Part shown: one piece after another, positions 16,581-25,165 of the stretch
Layout: the number at the start of each line of letters is the position of its first letter
How positions within the stretch are numbered: the stretch's first letter is position 1
DNA from: Bacteroidota bacterium
Lineage (GTDB): Bacteria; Bacteroidota; Bacteroidia; Palsa-948
NCBI GenBank assembly: GCA_004297845.1
Contig: SCSP01000289.1
Coordinates: 1 to 39,853, forward strand
DNA: 39,853 bases
Direction of reading: 5' to 3'
The notes under the pieces: generated by a model
Seen by the model: the letters and a program-made list of their open reading frames with translations, nothing else
What the model was told of the DNA's origin: nothing
Databases searched by the model: none
Made by a program: the position numbers and the translations under genes

Positions 16581-16908
16581 CTTGCATCTTACTCAACTCA
16601 TTCAGCACTTGCGTGTAGATCGAGTCCAGCAATACGGGATGGTCAATATAAAAGGTTAAACTTTCTTCATACTGCTGTTTGGTGATAGAATCTTTTTCAA
16701 AAATCTTCTGGAAGCTGATGGTTTCTTTGGATGTTGAGTCCGGCAATGTCCGGAGGTTTGCCTCCGCCTCGGCAATGTGAACATCGGTAATTACCTGCAC
16801 CATTTTTTTTTTGGGGAGGATGTTGGAGGGGATGGGAACCTGTTTTTCTTTCTCCCCACAAGAGAAAAGAATCGACAAAAATAGTACCGTGAATGTGAAC
16901 CTAACCAT
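16567..16908 (-). CDS. DUF4296 lipoprotein
   Basis: A 113-residue small lipoprotein: MVRFTFTVLFLSILFSCGEK ends in the lipobox LFSC. The mature part has the DUF4296 pattern (PSNILPKKKMVQVITDVHIAEA, then a helix ending QQYEESLTFYIDHPVLLDSIY). DUF4296 proteins are common in Bacteroidota and have no established function. The gene is divergent from the DUF5723 gene, with 61 bases between the start codons holding a -7 box for each direction. Its own box, TATTTTTG, ends four bases before the ATG. The last codons run into a heptad array. Confidence 0.85.
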   Translation of the reverse strand: MVRFTFTVLFLSILFSCGEKEKQVPIPSNILPKKKMVQVITDVHIAEAEANLRTLPDSTSKETISFQKIFEKDSITKQQYEESLTFYIDHPVLLDSIYTQVLNELSKMQAERQ

Positions 16909-16912
16909 AGCG

Positions 16913-16920
16913 CAAAAATA
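16913..16920 (-). promoter_or_regulatory. -7 box four bases before the DUF4296 ATG
   Basis: TATTTTTG, then CGCT, then ATG. It matches TAnnTTTG fully and repeats the four-base spacing seen for the DUF1571, kdsB and ftsE-like genes. Confidence 0.55.
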
Positions 16921-16936
16921 GGATAAAAAAATAGCT

Positions 16937-16944
16937 TACTTTTG
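16937..16944 (+). promoter_or_regulatory. -7 box for the DUF5723 gene
   Basis: TACTTTTG matches TAnnTTTG. It lies 25 bases before the ATG, giving a leader of about 20 bases, and is divergent from the DUF4296 promoter. Confidence 0.5.
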
Positions 16945-16969
16945 TTTCCACCACATTTAATAACACTAA

Positions 16970-18382
16970 ATGAAAAAGCTGCTCTCTACTTCTGCCTTCT
17001 TACTTTTTACTTTATACTTTGCCTTTTCCCAAGTGGATCTCGGACTTCCTTTTGTTACCGGCATGGGAGGTGCAGCCAATGGCGTAGTGAAGGACTGGGA
17101 GTGTATCGGAATTAATCCTGCCAACCTGGGGTGGAAAAATAATTTCAAGTTTTCCCTGAGCACGATGATCGTGGGGATCAATGCACAGTCAGGCGCGCTT
17201 GACTATAAGCAATTGCAAAATGCCATACTTCACCCCGGTGATACTTTTTCCAACGATGAAAAAAAATTATACGCTTCTATTTTTTCCAATGCAGAAGGGC
17301 TGAACCTCAATGCTAATTTAACCTATCTGGCGCTCTCTTTCAAAGTTCCCAAAGTGGGAGGGTTTGCCATGAACCTGAGCGACCGGACCTACGGACACAT
17401 AAAACTAAATAAGAACGCTGCTGAGATCATGTTTTTGGGCATGGACGCTCCGATTTTCAAGGACACGATGGCCTTTTTGCAGAATATCTCCAAGATATTT
17501 GATGATTCGGAAGTGGGCTTTACGCATTACCGCGAGTTGAATGTGGCTTACGGAGCCAAGCTTTTTGGCATTGGAGGAACTCCCGATTCGAGTGATGTTT
17601 CTTTTTATGGAGGGGTAGGATTTAAATACCTCTGGGGCATGGGCAACTACGAAATGGTTGCGGATAACAATGTGCTTACCGGGCACTCCGCTTTTTCATC
17701 CAAGTATGGAATACAATATGGAAAAATAAAAAACTTTACTCCCGAAACAACCTCCGGACTTTTTTCTTCTGTGGGGAACGGTACTGCCCTTGACCTGGGA
17801 TTGGGAGTGGGTATCGGAAAAGTGAAGATCACTGTATCAGCGTTGGATATGGGGAAGATCACTTGGGATAAGAATGTACTGATAGCAAGTGATACACTTT
17901 TGCCCGATACATCTCAGTTTAACTTTGCAGGTATTAACTCATGGAACCTGGCGGAACAGGCCAGCCAGATGTTTAACGACAGTGGAATTATAGAATTCAA
18001 ACCGGGACCATCGTATGAAACTAAACTTCTCTCAAAATTCAGGATTGGAGCGGGCTGGCAGATATCCAGAAGAATGGCGATAGGGTCCGATCTGGTGCTG
18101 CCTATGAGCAGCAATCCTGCCAATCTTCAGAACGCTTATTTCGCAATAGGAACTGAAATTGAGCTGGCTACCAATTTAAAATTTGCCTTTGGTTTCGCAG
18201 GTAATTCCACGTATAAATTCTGCGTTCCGTTTGGCATAACCCTGGGCCGTTTTTTCAAGATATGTGAGTTGCGTCTGGCAACCAGCGATATTCTGACCTA
18301 TATCGCACCCGGAGAGAATCCTACTATTTCATTATCATTTTCTTTGTTTCGCTTTAACTTTGATGGCAAGAAAAAGCAATGA
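16970..18382 (+). CDS. DUF5723 outer-membrane beta-barrel protein
   Basis: This 470-residue protein resembles the DUF5723/PorV-like outer-membrane family. A signal peptide (MKKLLSTSAFLLFTLYFAFS) precedes VDLGLPFVTGMGGAANGV and the family segment ECIGINPANLGW. Alternating hydrophobic/polar strands with many Gly follow (VGGFAMNLSDRTYGHI, VSFYGGVGFKYLWGMGNYE, LGLGVGIGKVKITVSALDMG), ending in LSFSLFRFNF. The role is unknown; related barrels act in T9SS export and lipid transport. Nearly the whole signal peptide is encoded by seven in-phase 7-mers. The stop overlaps the SDR start (ATGA). A -7 box lies 25 bases upstream of the ATG. Confidence 0.82.
   Translation: MKKLLSTSAFLLFTLYFAFSQVDLGLPFVTGMGGAANGVVKDWECIGINPANLGWKNNFKFSLSTMIVGINAQSGALDYKQLQNAILHPGDTFSNDEKKLYASIFSNAEGLNLNANLTYLALSFKVPKVGGFAMNLSDRTYGHIKLNKNAAEIMFLGMDAPIFKDTMAFLQNISKIFDDSEVGFTHYRELNVAYGAKLFGIGGTPDSSDVSFYGGVGFKYLWGMGNYEMVADNNVLTGHSAFSSKYGIQYGKIKNFTPETTSGLFSSVGNGTALDLGLGVGIGKVKITVSALDMGKITWDKNVLIASDTLLPDTSQFNFAGINSWNLAEQASQMFNDSGIIEFKPGPSYETKLLSKFRIGAGWQISRRMAIGSDLVLPMSSNPANLQNAYFAIGTEIELATNLKFAFGFAGNSTYKFCVPFGITLGRFFKICELRLATSDILTYIAPGENPTISLSFSLFRFNFDGKKKQ
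16982..17030 (+). repeat. Seven-unit heptad array encoding the DUF5723 signal peptide
   Basis: The units CTCTCTA, CTTCTGC, CTTCTTA, CTTTTTA, CTTTATA, CTTTGCC and TTTTCCC follow in unbroken 7-base phase for 49 bases. They start four codons after the ATG and stop at the predicted cleavage site. This is the longest array in the window. Confidence 0.85.
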
Positions 18383-19188
18383 GTTTTTTTCAGGAGAAAA
18401 TAATTTGGATAACAGGTGCGTCCTCCGGCCTTGGAGAAGCGATTGCGGTTGAATGCGCCCGAGAGAAGCCTAAACTTGTTTTATCTGCCCGCAGAGAATC
18501 CGAACTGCAGCGGGTAAAAAAAGAATGCACAAAATTCATTTCCGAAGAAAACATTCTGATCCTGCCACTGGATGTAGCTGAACTTTCCAATGTGAATGAA
18601 GAAGTGCAGAAAGTGATTAAAAAATTCGGAAGGATTGATATTCTCATCAACAACGCAGGAGTGGTACAGCGATCTTATGTGATAGATACTCCTGTGGAGT
18701 TGGAGCGAAAAATGATGGAAGTAAATTATTTCGGAGCGGTCATTTTATCAAAAGCAGTTCTGCCTTTTATGAGGAAACAAAATAGCGGGAACATTCTGGC
18801 TGTTAGCAGTGTAATGGGCAAGATGGGTTTCTCAGGGCGGTCCACTTACAGCGCAGCCAAGCATGCGCTTCATGGATATTTTGAAACGCTGCGAATAGAA
18901 GAGAAGCGGAACGGAATCAATGTGCATATTATTTGCCCCGGATATATAAAGACCAATGTTTCGCTGAACGCTATGACAGCAAGCGGGAATAACTATGGCA
19001 AGATGGACAAAGGTCAGGAAAAAGGAATGGATCCGAATATTGCTGCAAGAAAAGTGCTTAAGGCCATTCGCAGAAATAAATTCGAAACCTTTTTTGGTGG
19101 AAAAGAATTGATAGCAATTACGGTAAAGCGGTTATTTCCTTCGCTATTTTATTGGCTGATTCTCAAAGCCGGAAAGCCGAAATTCTAG
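18379..19188 (+). CDS. Short-chain dehydrogenase/reductase
   Basis: A 269-residue classical SDR. The Rossmann glycine motif is ITGASSGLGEAIA (residues about 10-22). The NNAG motif appears in ILINNAGVVQRS, the catalytic Ser lies in VSSVMGKMGF, and the YxxxK pair is YSAAKHAL, followed by HIICPGYIKTNV. The arginine in SARRES after the second strand suggests NADP(H) preference. The C-terminal segment RRNKFETFFGGKELIAITVK with a hydrophobic tail resembles SDRs acting on acyl or sterol-like lipids near membranes, but the substrate is not defined. It is translationally coupled to the DUF5723 gene by an ATGA overlap. Confidence 0.9.
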   Translation: MSFFQEKIIWITGASSGLGEAIAVECAREKPKLVLSARRESELQRVKKECTKFISEENILILPLDVAELSNVNEEVQKVIKKFGRIDILINNAGVVQRSYVIDTPVELERKMMEVNYFGAVILSKAVLPFMRKQNSGNILAVSSVMGKMGFSGRSTYSAAKHALHGYFETLRIEEKRNGINVHIICPGYIKTNVSLNAMTASGNNYGKMDKGQEKGMDPNIAARKVLKAIRRNKFETFFGGKELIAITVKRLFPSLFYWLILKAGKPKF

Positions 19189-19200
19189 CACTATCCGGCT

Positions 19201-19247
19201 GTATTTCGTATTTCGTATTTCGTAAGTTCGTGTCAATTTGTACTTCG
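19201..19247 (+). repeat. Heptad array between convergent genes
   Basis: GTATTTC is repeated perfectly three times from 19201. More degenerate units GTAAGTT, CGTGTCA, ATTTGTA and CTTCGAT follow in the same phase. The array fills most of the 64 bases between the SDR stop and the barrel-gene stop. Confidence 0.8.
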
Positions 19248-19252
19248 ATGGG

Positions 19253-20947
19253 TTAGAACACCATCGTAACCCCCGCCATGAAGTTGAACTTCTGCGATGG
19301 GTAGTTGTTCCACAACGTATACCGCTTTAAGCCTAGGTTGTTAAAGTTTACAAAAGCGGAAAGTTTTTTGCTGTACCGATATTCCAGACCAATGTTGGCA
19401 TCCATGACTGGTTTTAGCTCTTTTGGAATAGAAACTGAAACCCAGGGATCAGGTTTAAATATTCTTGCATTTCTTTTTCCATAAACAAAAATATCTGCGG
19501 TTGCAACGATTTTATTCTTTAGGTTATAGTTTGCAGTTAAGGTAGTTTGCCACAGAGATTTGTGCCAGGGTTTCAGTTCTTTCAACATGTCATACGCATT
19601 GTAATCTCCTTTCAGGATCACTTTTATTTTCTCTTCACGCTGGTATTGTATTTCTCCGTGTATATTCCACAGGTTCACATCATCATACACAGTATTGAAC
19701 CCCTTTTTGAAAAAATCACTGTCGTCATTCACAAAAAAGTATGCGCTCTGAATCCGGCTGAAGGAAGTGCGGGTATTGTAAGATACATTTTTACTGATGC
19801 TTCCCTTTATGCCCGCATACATCTCCCATCGGGTATTGGTATTCTTAATATCAGGGGAGGGGATCAGGAATGGATTTTCTTCGGTCAGTGATTTTAAGGA
19901 ATTCTTTTTTAACCCTCCGGTAACTCCTGCGTATGGAACAACGATGTTCTCCCAAACATTGTAGTTGAAATCAATGTTCGGGTAAAAGAGGAAACGGCTT
20001 TTATTATCCTGGTCATTCTCCACGGCAATGCCCATGCCGATGCGGGTATTCCATTTAGCTCCGGAAGAAAGGATGTAAGGAGCAAGGCTGACGATCACGG
20101 AACTCGCAGTATCTATCGTGTCCTTGTTGTTATAATAATCTAAAGAGAGAGGAGCATGCACTAATTGTTTTTCGTAGTACCCGCTCATGTCCACAGAAGC
20201 ACAAAGGTTATTTTCGGAAGTTTTATAAAAATCCCTGAAGTGGTAATATTTCAGATTGATCAGATAGTTGAGATGAAGGGAATCCGTGTAGTGGCTTTGG
20301 TAGCCGAGGTTTCCATGTATGTTCGAATAACGCTGTTTGGTAATCAGTGCTTTTTCATCGAGGATATGGATGAGTCCGGTGTCATACCCATAGTAGTGGA
20401 TTAAGTTTCTGTCGTATCCAAAGTCTCCTGAAAGTGTGTGCTTATGCAGGAATTTTTTCCCGTACAGCTTTACGGTATTATCACTGAAACCGCCAAATCC
20501 GTAACCATCATAATCTGACTTGGAAGAAAGATGTTTCAAATGAGCTCCGTAAGAAATTTCTTTGGATCGCAGATTATTATAGAATACTTCTGCGTAAGGT
20601 GTGTTATAATTACCTCCGCCAACCCTAATAAGTGTGCTGTAAAGTCTGGAGAGAGGTTCGCCCACCATCTTTGCGGACTTCAGGGTAGCTACGGTGAAAG
20701 GAGTATTTATTTTTTTAGAGTTTATCCCATAAGTAAGTTTTGGAATCGGAGGAACAGAATCACGTACCACCGGCATGTCATTCATCTTGTACGCATCCGC
20801 AATGGTTGGCTGAAAGGATTTCACCACATGGAGCATGGTGTCTTTGAGGATTTTTTGGGCAAACACCCCTCCCCATCCCTCCCCGAAGGGAAGGGAGTGC
20901 ATTACTACAGCAAAGAAAATGCACAGCGTGTACTGTAATCTTTTCAT
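19253..20947 (-). CDS. Outer-membrane beta-barrel protein (TonB-receptor-like)
   Basis: The 564-residue exported protein has no clear plug domain. After the signal comes a conserved-looking segment (VVKSFQPTIADAYKMNDMP, then PIPKLTYGINSKKINTPF, then GEPLSRLYSTLIRVGGGNYN), then many beta strands ending in FNFMAGVTMVF, a C-terminal aromatic typical of barrel proteins. Similar proteins beside large TPR proteins in Bacteroidota are often labelled TonB-dependent receptor, though the barrel is shorter than a true receptor. The signal region is odd: HSLPFGEGWGGVFAQ encodes a palindromic element between the hydrophobic core and the presumed cleavage site. It lies 56 bases downstream of the TPR gene on the same strand, so the two are likely cotranscribed. 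Confidence 0.78.
   Translation of the reverse strand: MKRLQYTLCIFFAVVMHSLPFGEGWGGVFAQKILKDTMLHVVKSFQPTIADAYKMNDMPVVRDSVPPIPKLTYGINSKKINTPFTVATLKSAKMVGEPLSRLYSTLIRVGGGNYNTPYAEVFYNNLRSKEISYGAHLKHLSSKSDYDGYGFGGFSDNTVKLYGKKFLHKHTLSGDFGYDRNLIHYYGYDTGLIHILDEKALITKQRYSNIHGNLGYQSHYTDSLHLNYLINLKYYHFRDFYKTSENNLCASVDMSGYYEKQLVHAPLSLDYYNNKDTIDTASSVIVSLAPYILSSGAKWNTRIGMGIAVENDQDNKSRFLFYPNIDFNYNVWENIVVPYAGVTGGLKKNSLKSLTEENPFLIPSPDIKNTNTRWEMYAGIKGSISKNVSYNTRTSFSRIQSAYFFVNDDSDFFKKGFNTVYDDVNLWNIHGEIQYQREEKIKVILKGDYNAYDMLKELKPWHKSLWQTTLTANYNLKNKIVATADIFVYGKRNARIFKPDPWVSVSIPKELKPVMDANIGLEYRYSKKLSAFVNFNNLGLKRYTLWNNYPSQKFNFMAGVTMVF
20863..20900 (-). repeat. In-gene palindromic element (type 1) in the barrel-gene signal region
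   Basis: Coding-strand order is CTCCCTTCCC, TTC loop, GGGGAGGG, then the tail ATGGGGAGGGGTG. It is read as SLPFGEGWGGV, an 11-residue Gly-rich insert between the signal-peptide core and the AQ cleavage site. Confidence 0.8.
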
Positions 20948-20968
20948 AATAATTTATTTATCCCTACT

Positions 20969-21003
20969 TCTCTCTCCTTTGGGGAGAGACCGAGAGGGGT
21001 GCC
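20969..21003 (+). repeat. Intergenic copy of the type 1 palindromic element
   Basis: CTCTCTCC, TTT loop, GGGGAGAG, then the tail ACCGAGAGGGGTG. It abuts the stop codon of the TPR gene and has the opposite orientation to both flanking genes, unlike nearly all the in-gene copies. Confidence 0.75.
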
Positions 21004-24000
21004 CTACTCCTGTTTATACAATGTCGAATCCTTCGGATTATCCGGTGTGAATTGTATATTCAGGTTTTCAGATTCCTTTTGTAATTTTTTCTCTTGTTCC
21101 GCTTTTTCCATCTCTGCAATGCGGTTGAGTTTTTCCCTGGCAACAGCAACAAGTTCTGTATTGCTTGATTTGTCAATATAAGACTGTAACGCGTATTTTG
21201 CATTGAAATTGTCGTTCAGCGCCACATAATTATCAGACAGCAGCAAATATCCTTTTCCCATCCAATATTCGTACCCGGGATCCTGGTTGAGAAGATCAAA
21301 AGCAGTTTTCTGTGATTCCTTGTATTGTCCTTTCAGGAATTGAACGTAGGCCATATTGTAACGGGCTTCCGCGCTTTTCTCACTGGTGGTAAGTTGTGTG
21401 ATCGCAGAGAATTCGCTTGTCGCCAGATCAAAGTCCTGTTTTTCGAGAGCAGATTTTCCGATGATAAGATGCGCTTCTGATTTTACTTCGCTGGATATCT
21501 TATCGAGTGTCAGAACCTTTTGTGCAGATTCTACCGCTAGGTCGTAATTGCCAAGCATCCACTGGCAACGCATTTCTCCTGTTCTGCCCTCGTTTATGTT
21601 GGCTGGATATTCAGCTACTTCTGCAAGGCGCTTATACAAAGTCAAGGCATTTCGGAAATTTTTATTCTTTAAATTGATCCATGAACCTTTTAATAAAGAG
21701 GATTCTGTGAACTGACTGTAAGGTTTGTCAACCACATATTGGTAGCCACCGAGCGCCAGATCATAATTCTTATTGTTGTAATCACATTCCGCTTTGTAGT
21801 ACATCGCATTCACAAGGAAGATTCCGTCCAGGTACTTCTGAATGTATTTCATGAAATAGCGGTTTGCATTTTCGCAATCGCCTTTATCATAATAATCAAA
21901 AGCTACATCGTAGTTGCTTGAGTCAAGCGATGCGACCGAAACAGAGGCGTAAGGAATAGTTTTAATTATTTCTTCAAAGGGACCCATGTCTCCTTTCGAT
22001 CGGCAGATGTCTCTCATTGCATTGATCGCTTCAAAGGCTTCATTCGTCTTGGGGTAAGCGGCAAGGACTTTATTGATTGTTACAAGTGCCTCATCATATT
22101 CTTTCTTTTTGGCTTGGATTACTCCGATCTGAAGCAAAGACCGCGAGGTGTAGGAACATTCGGGATGTTCCGCCACTACCTTTTTGTAATAGCTGATGGC
22201 ATGGTCATCGTTGCCCAGCTGCAGGTACATATTTGCAAGCTCATATTTTGATGCCGCTTCGTATTTTGACCTTCCGGTGTACCCGGATAGCAACTCCGAA
22301 AGTGTTTTGATCTTCTCCTCCGCTTTTCTGGTCAGACCCTGTGCAAGCGCTTTCTGGTAAAGTGCGTAATCGGCATCCTGCTTGCCTGTTTTCAACGCTT
22401 CATCATAATAATCAACTGCATTGCTGAAATCTTTTGTCATGAAGAAGTTGTCGCCAATCCGGAGGTAAGCATCGTTTAATTTTTCTGTCGGCTCAGCAGA
22501 TTTTAGCCCGACATATTTTCGGAACCATACATTCGATTCAGTGTAATTTGTTTTTTTGAAGAAAGCGTATCCCAGGTTGTAGTTAGCCGCAAAGAACTCA
22601 TTGTTGTTGATAGCGCCCGGATAAATCAAAAATGATTTATACCCGGCAATGGCAGAATCAAGGCCTGCTGACAGGTTTTCTTTTTCTGACATACGGTAAT
22701 TTGCTTCTCCCTTCCAGTAATACGCAAGCGAAACATAATTTCTGTTTGAAGGATACAGAAGCGACCTGTCTAAGTGCGTGATGGCATCTTTCAGCTGGTT
22801 GTCATTGTACAGCTGCAGCCCGCGCATAAAGGCAATTTTCTGGTAAGCGGTTTTCATTTCCTCGTTCAGCGATTTCATGCTTTCGATGGATGCCATAGCC
22901 TGCTTATAATTTTTGGTGGAGAGGTAAACATTCACTAAGTATTTGTAACATTCATCTATCCTCGGAGAGCCGGGGTATTTGCTGATATAATCATTAAGCG
23001 TGGTAACCGCTTCGTTAAAGGGACTGAAGGAAAGTTCGTAGCAGAGTTTTGCGTAATTGAACAGGGCATCTTCTGTAATTACTTTGTCAAAATCAAGTTT
23101 ATAGGCCATTTCGAAAGAATTTCTGGCAAGCATCTTTGAGGAAGTTCCTCCGGAGTAGGGAGATGGTTTTACATAACAGTCCGCCAGGTGGTAGTGTGCG
23201 TTCTGTGCCAGGGAATCTTTTCCGTCCGTGGCATTTTGGAAACAGTACAAAGCCGAGGTGCTGTTATCTGTTTTATAATACGCATACCCAAGTTGATACC
23301 ATTCGCTTCTGTTGAGGGTTGGAGTCAGACTTTTGTATTTTTCCAGGAATGGGAGCGATTCTTTGTAACGCCCGGTGCGGTAGTACGATTCACCGATGAT
23401 CTTCGTGAGCTCTGTAACACGCTTGGAGGTAGAATCAAGCAGGGGAGCAGCCATCGCGATTGCGCTGTCGTATTTCTGCTGGAGATAATATATTTGTGCG
23501 ATGCAGTAAGGCACGATAGGTCCGAAGTTCTCATTCCTTTTCAGCTTGTTGAAGTGCTGCAATGCGGTCTGGTAATTTTTTTCTAAATAGGAAATGTGTC
23601 CGAAATAGTAGGTGGAAGGAGCAGCGTATTTATTGTCTATGTCCTTGATCTCAAAAAAATCTTTTTTCGCTTTTTCAATACTGTCTTCTTCAAAATAACT
23701 GTATCCCCGTTTGAAATAGAATTCAGAAAGCTCCTCGTTGCTCAGGTCATACAGGTCCACTTTCGCAAACCAGTCCAGCGCCTTGTTGTATTGCTTCTTG
23801 CGGTAATTGTATTTCCCGAGATGAAAAGAGGCAGTTTGTACACGCGGACTTTCCGGATGATTGGCCATGAACTCTTTCAGCAGCAACTCGGCATCCTTAT
23901 TGAACAGCTCCAGCGCGCAAAGTGCGGAATAATACGCTGCGTCAATTCGGATAAGATCATTGGGCTCGTTCTTGTAATGAGCAGCAATTTTTGAAAATTG

Positions 24001-24162
24001 TTTTTGGGCAGAACCATATTTTTGTTTCTGGAAAAGCTCCAGTGCGGATTTGAAATCTGCATCCGGATGAGTATAGATGGCGGTCTTCTGAGAAAATGCC
24101 GCGAGACAGGTAATCAGGAAAAGGCCAACGAGAAAAACGTACAATGCAGATCGTTTATCCAT
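21004..24162 (-). CDS. Large periplasmic TPR-repeat protein
   Basis: The 1052-residue protein starts with MDKRSALYVFLVGLFLITCL and AAFSQ, a signal peptide. The rest is mostly tandem TPR-like helix pairs, for example KYGSAQKQFSKIAAHYKNEP, YNKALDWFAKVDLYD, YQTALQHFNKLKRN, DDHAISYYKKVVAEHPECS and YDEALVTINKVLAAYP. The C-terminus is a Glu/Lys-rich helix (REKLNRIAEMEKAEQEKKLQ). It resembles YbgF/BamD-like scaffolds that hold envelope complexes in the periplasm. It is the first gene of a pair with the barrel protein, and the pairing suggests that it serves that barrel. The upstream region holds TATACCTTATA-like words but no clean -7 box. Confidence 0.88.
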   Translation of the reverse strand: MDKRSALYVFLVGLFLITCLAAFSQKTAIYTHPDADFKSALELFQKQKYGSAQKQFSKIAAHYKNEPNDLIRIDAAYYSALCALELFNKDAELLLKEFMANHPESPRVQTASFHLGKYNYRKKQYNKALDWFAKVDLYDLSNEELSEFYFKRGYSYFEEDSIEKAKKDFFEIKDIDNKYAAPSTYYFGHISYLEKNYQTALQHFNKLKRNENFGPIVPYCIAQIYYLQQKYDSAIAMAAPLLDSTSKRVTELTKIIGESYYRTGRYKESLPFLEKYKSLTPTLNRSEWYQLGYAYYKTDNSTSALYCFQNATDGKDSLAQNAHYHLADCYVKPSPYSGGTSSKMLARNSFEMAYKLDFDKVITEDALFNYAKLCYELSFSPFNEAVTTLNDYISKYPGSPRIDECYKYLVNVYLSTKNYKQAMASIESMKSLNEEMKTAYQKIAFMRGLQLYNDNQLKDAITHLDRSLLYPSNRNYVSLAYYWKGEANYRMSEKENLSAGLDSAIAGYKSFLIYPGAINNNEFFAANYNLGYAFFKKTNYTESNVWFRKYVGLKSAEPTEKLNDAYLRIGDNFFMTKDFSNAVDYYDEALKTGKQDADYALYQKALAQGLTRKAEEKIKTLSELLSGYTGRSKYEAASKYELANMYLQLGNDDHAISYYKKVVAEHPECSYTSRSLLQIGVIQAKKKEYDEALVTINKVLAAYPKTNEAFEAINAMRDICRSKGDMGPFEEIIKTIPYASVSVASLDSSNYDVAFDYYDKGDCENANRYFMKYIQKYLDGIFLVNAMYYKAECDYNNKNYDLALGGYQYVVDKPYSQFTESSLLKGSWINLKNKNFRNALTLYKRLAEVAEYPANINEGRTGEMRCQWMLGNYDLAVESAQKVLTLDKISSEVKSEAHLIIGKSALEKQDFDLATSEFSAITQLTTSEKSAEARYNMAYVQFLKGQYKESQKTAFDLLNQDPGYEYWMGKGYLLLSDNYVALNDNFNAKYALQSYIDKSSNTELVAVAREKLNRIAEMEKAEQEKKLQKESENLNIQFTPDNPKDSTLYKQE

Positions 24163-24258
24163 ATTACTGTAACAATATTATAAGGTATAAAATTATGTTC
24201 TGGACAAAGGCAAAAATTGTTTCAAAAACGGACTTATTAACCCGTGATTGTTAATATG

Positions 24259-24416
24259 AGATTCCTCGCTGCGCTCGGAATGACAAGTGCGTGTGAAGGT
24301 GGAAGAGGCGCGCCATAATAGTTTCATTTTTTATAAAATATGCCGGTGGCGCGCCTGCAATTTTCTACGCCCCTTCCTTGTCATTCCGAGTGAAGCGAAG
24401 CGAAGTGAGGAATCTT
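24259..24416. repeat. Nested inverted-repeat element of about 158 bp (MITE/REP-like)
   Basis: The outer arms are AGATTCCTCGCTGCGCTCGG plus AATGACAAG (24259-24287) and their inverted counterpart (24377-24416). The right arm carries extra GAAGC units (GAAGCGAAGCGAAG). The inner arms AGGCGCGCCA (24306-24315) and TGGCGCGCCT (24347-24356) are a perfect 10-bp inverted repeat around a 31-base AT-rich loop. Each outer arm is itself an imperfect palindrome (ATTCC to GGAAT). The outer-arm word resembles a dispersed repeat I recall from other genomes, which I cannot confirm here. No transposase is present. Confidence 0.8.
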
Positions 24417-24460
24417 AAATCAATAACATAGAACCCCAATGAACAAACCAATAACTATAT

Positions 24461-24468
24461 TAATTTTG
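24461..24468 (+). promoter_or_regulatory. -7 box four bases before the ftsE-like ATG
   Basis: TAATTTTG, then ACCG, then ATG. It is a full match to TAnnTTTG with the same spacing as three other genes here, which suggests a leaderless message. Confidence 0.55.
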
Positions 24469-24472
24469 ACCG

Positions 24473-25165
24473 ATGCCCCTCGATACCATCATAGAGCTGA
24501 AGAAGACCTCCATCTTCCAGAAGCACAACCTGGTGCTCACGGATGTTTCGCTTACCATCGACAAAGGCGAGTTTGTTTACCTCGTTGGAAAGACCGGAAG
24601 CGGGAAGAGCAGTTTGCTGCGCACATTGTATGCCGATTTGCCTCTACTGCAAGGGGAGGGAAGCATTGCCGGATATGATCTGACCAAGATGAAAAGCAAA
24701 GAGATCCCATTTTTGAGAAGAAAGCTGGGTATTGTATTTCAGGATTTTCAGTTGCTGCCGGACCGTTCGGTGAATGATAATTTACTGTACGTGATGAAAG
24801 CCACCGGATGGAAGGATAAGGTGGAGATGCAGAAACGTGTCTGTGAGGTGCTTGAAAAAGTAACCCTTGGTACCAAAGGGTTCAAAATGCCCCACGAACT
24901 TTCGGGTGGGGAGCAACAAAGAGTTGTCATTGCCCGTGCACTTATCAACGAACCGGAAGTGATCCTGGCCGATGAACCTACCGGAAACTTAGATACCGAA
25001 ACCGCCCAGGAAATTATAGGACTTCTTTACGAAATCAGCAAGGCAGGGCGTGCAGTGCTCATCGCCACCCACGATTTTCATCTCTTCGAAAAATTTACCG
25101 GCAGAACGATCAGGTGTGAGGGGGGGAGGATAAGTGATACGAAGGTGGTGATCGGTAATCGGTAG
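24473..25165 (+). CDS. ftsE: FtsE-like cell-division ABC ATPase
   Basis: A 230-residue ABC ATPase. Walker A is [12 protein letters not shown] (about 39-50), Q-loop [13 protein letters not shown], signature [15 protein letters not shown], Walker [13 protein letters not shown] and the switch His in [23 protein letters not shown] and the short C-terminus fit FtsE more than LolD, which usually has 'GATLVVVTHD'. FtsE pairs with the membrane protein FtsX to control septal peptidoglycan hydrolases. No ftsX is next to it, but a divisome-type M23 peptidase gene lies 163 bases downstream on the other strand, which fits a link to wall cleavage. The last codons run into a heptad array. Confidence 0.82.
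   Translation: MPLDTIIELKKTSIFQKHNLVLTDVSLTIDKGEFVYLVGKTGSGKSSLLRTLYADLPLLQGEGSIAGYDLTKMKSKEIPFLRRKLGIVFQDFQLLPDRSVNDNLLYVMKATGWKDKVEMQKRVCEVLEKVTLGTKGFKMPHELSGGEQQRVVIARALINEPEVILADEPTGNLDTETAQEIIGLLYEISKAGRAVLIATHDFHLFEKFTGRTIRCEGGRISDTKVVIGNR

Larger units (their letters stand above)
24163..24472. other. 310-base gap between divergent genes holding a nested palindrome
   Basis: This is the only gap over 300 bases. Bases 24163-24258 hold the upstream region of the TPR gene, 24259-24416 a nested palindromic element, and 24417-24472 the upstream region of the ftsE-like gene with a -7 box. I see no coding potential; the 24439-24678 ORF is an out-of-frame shadow of ftsE. Confidence 0.7.

Noticed and set aside
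24439-24678. 79-aa ORF starting upstream of the ftsE-like gene
   Set aside because: It runs out of frame through the ATPase coding region. The -7 box and Walker motifs support the 24473 frame.
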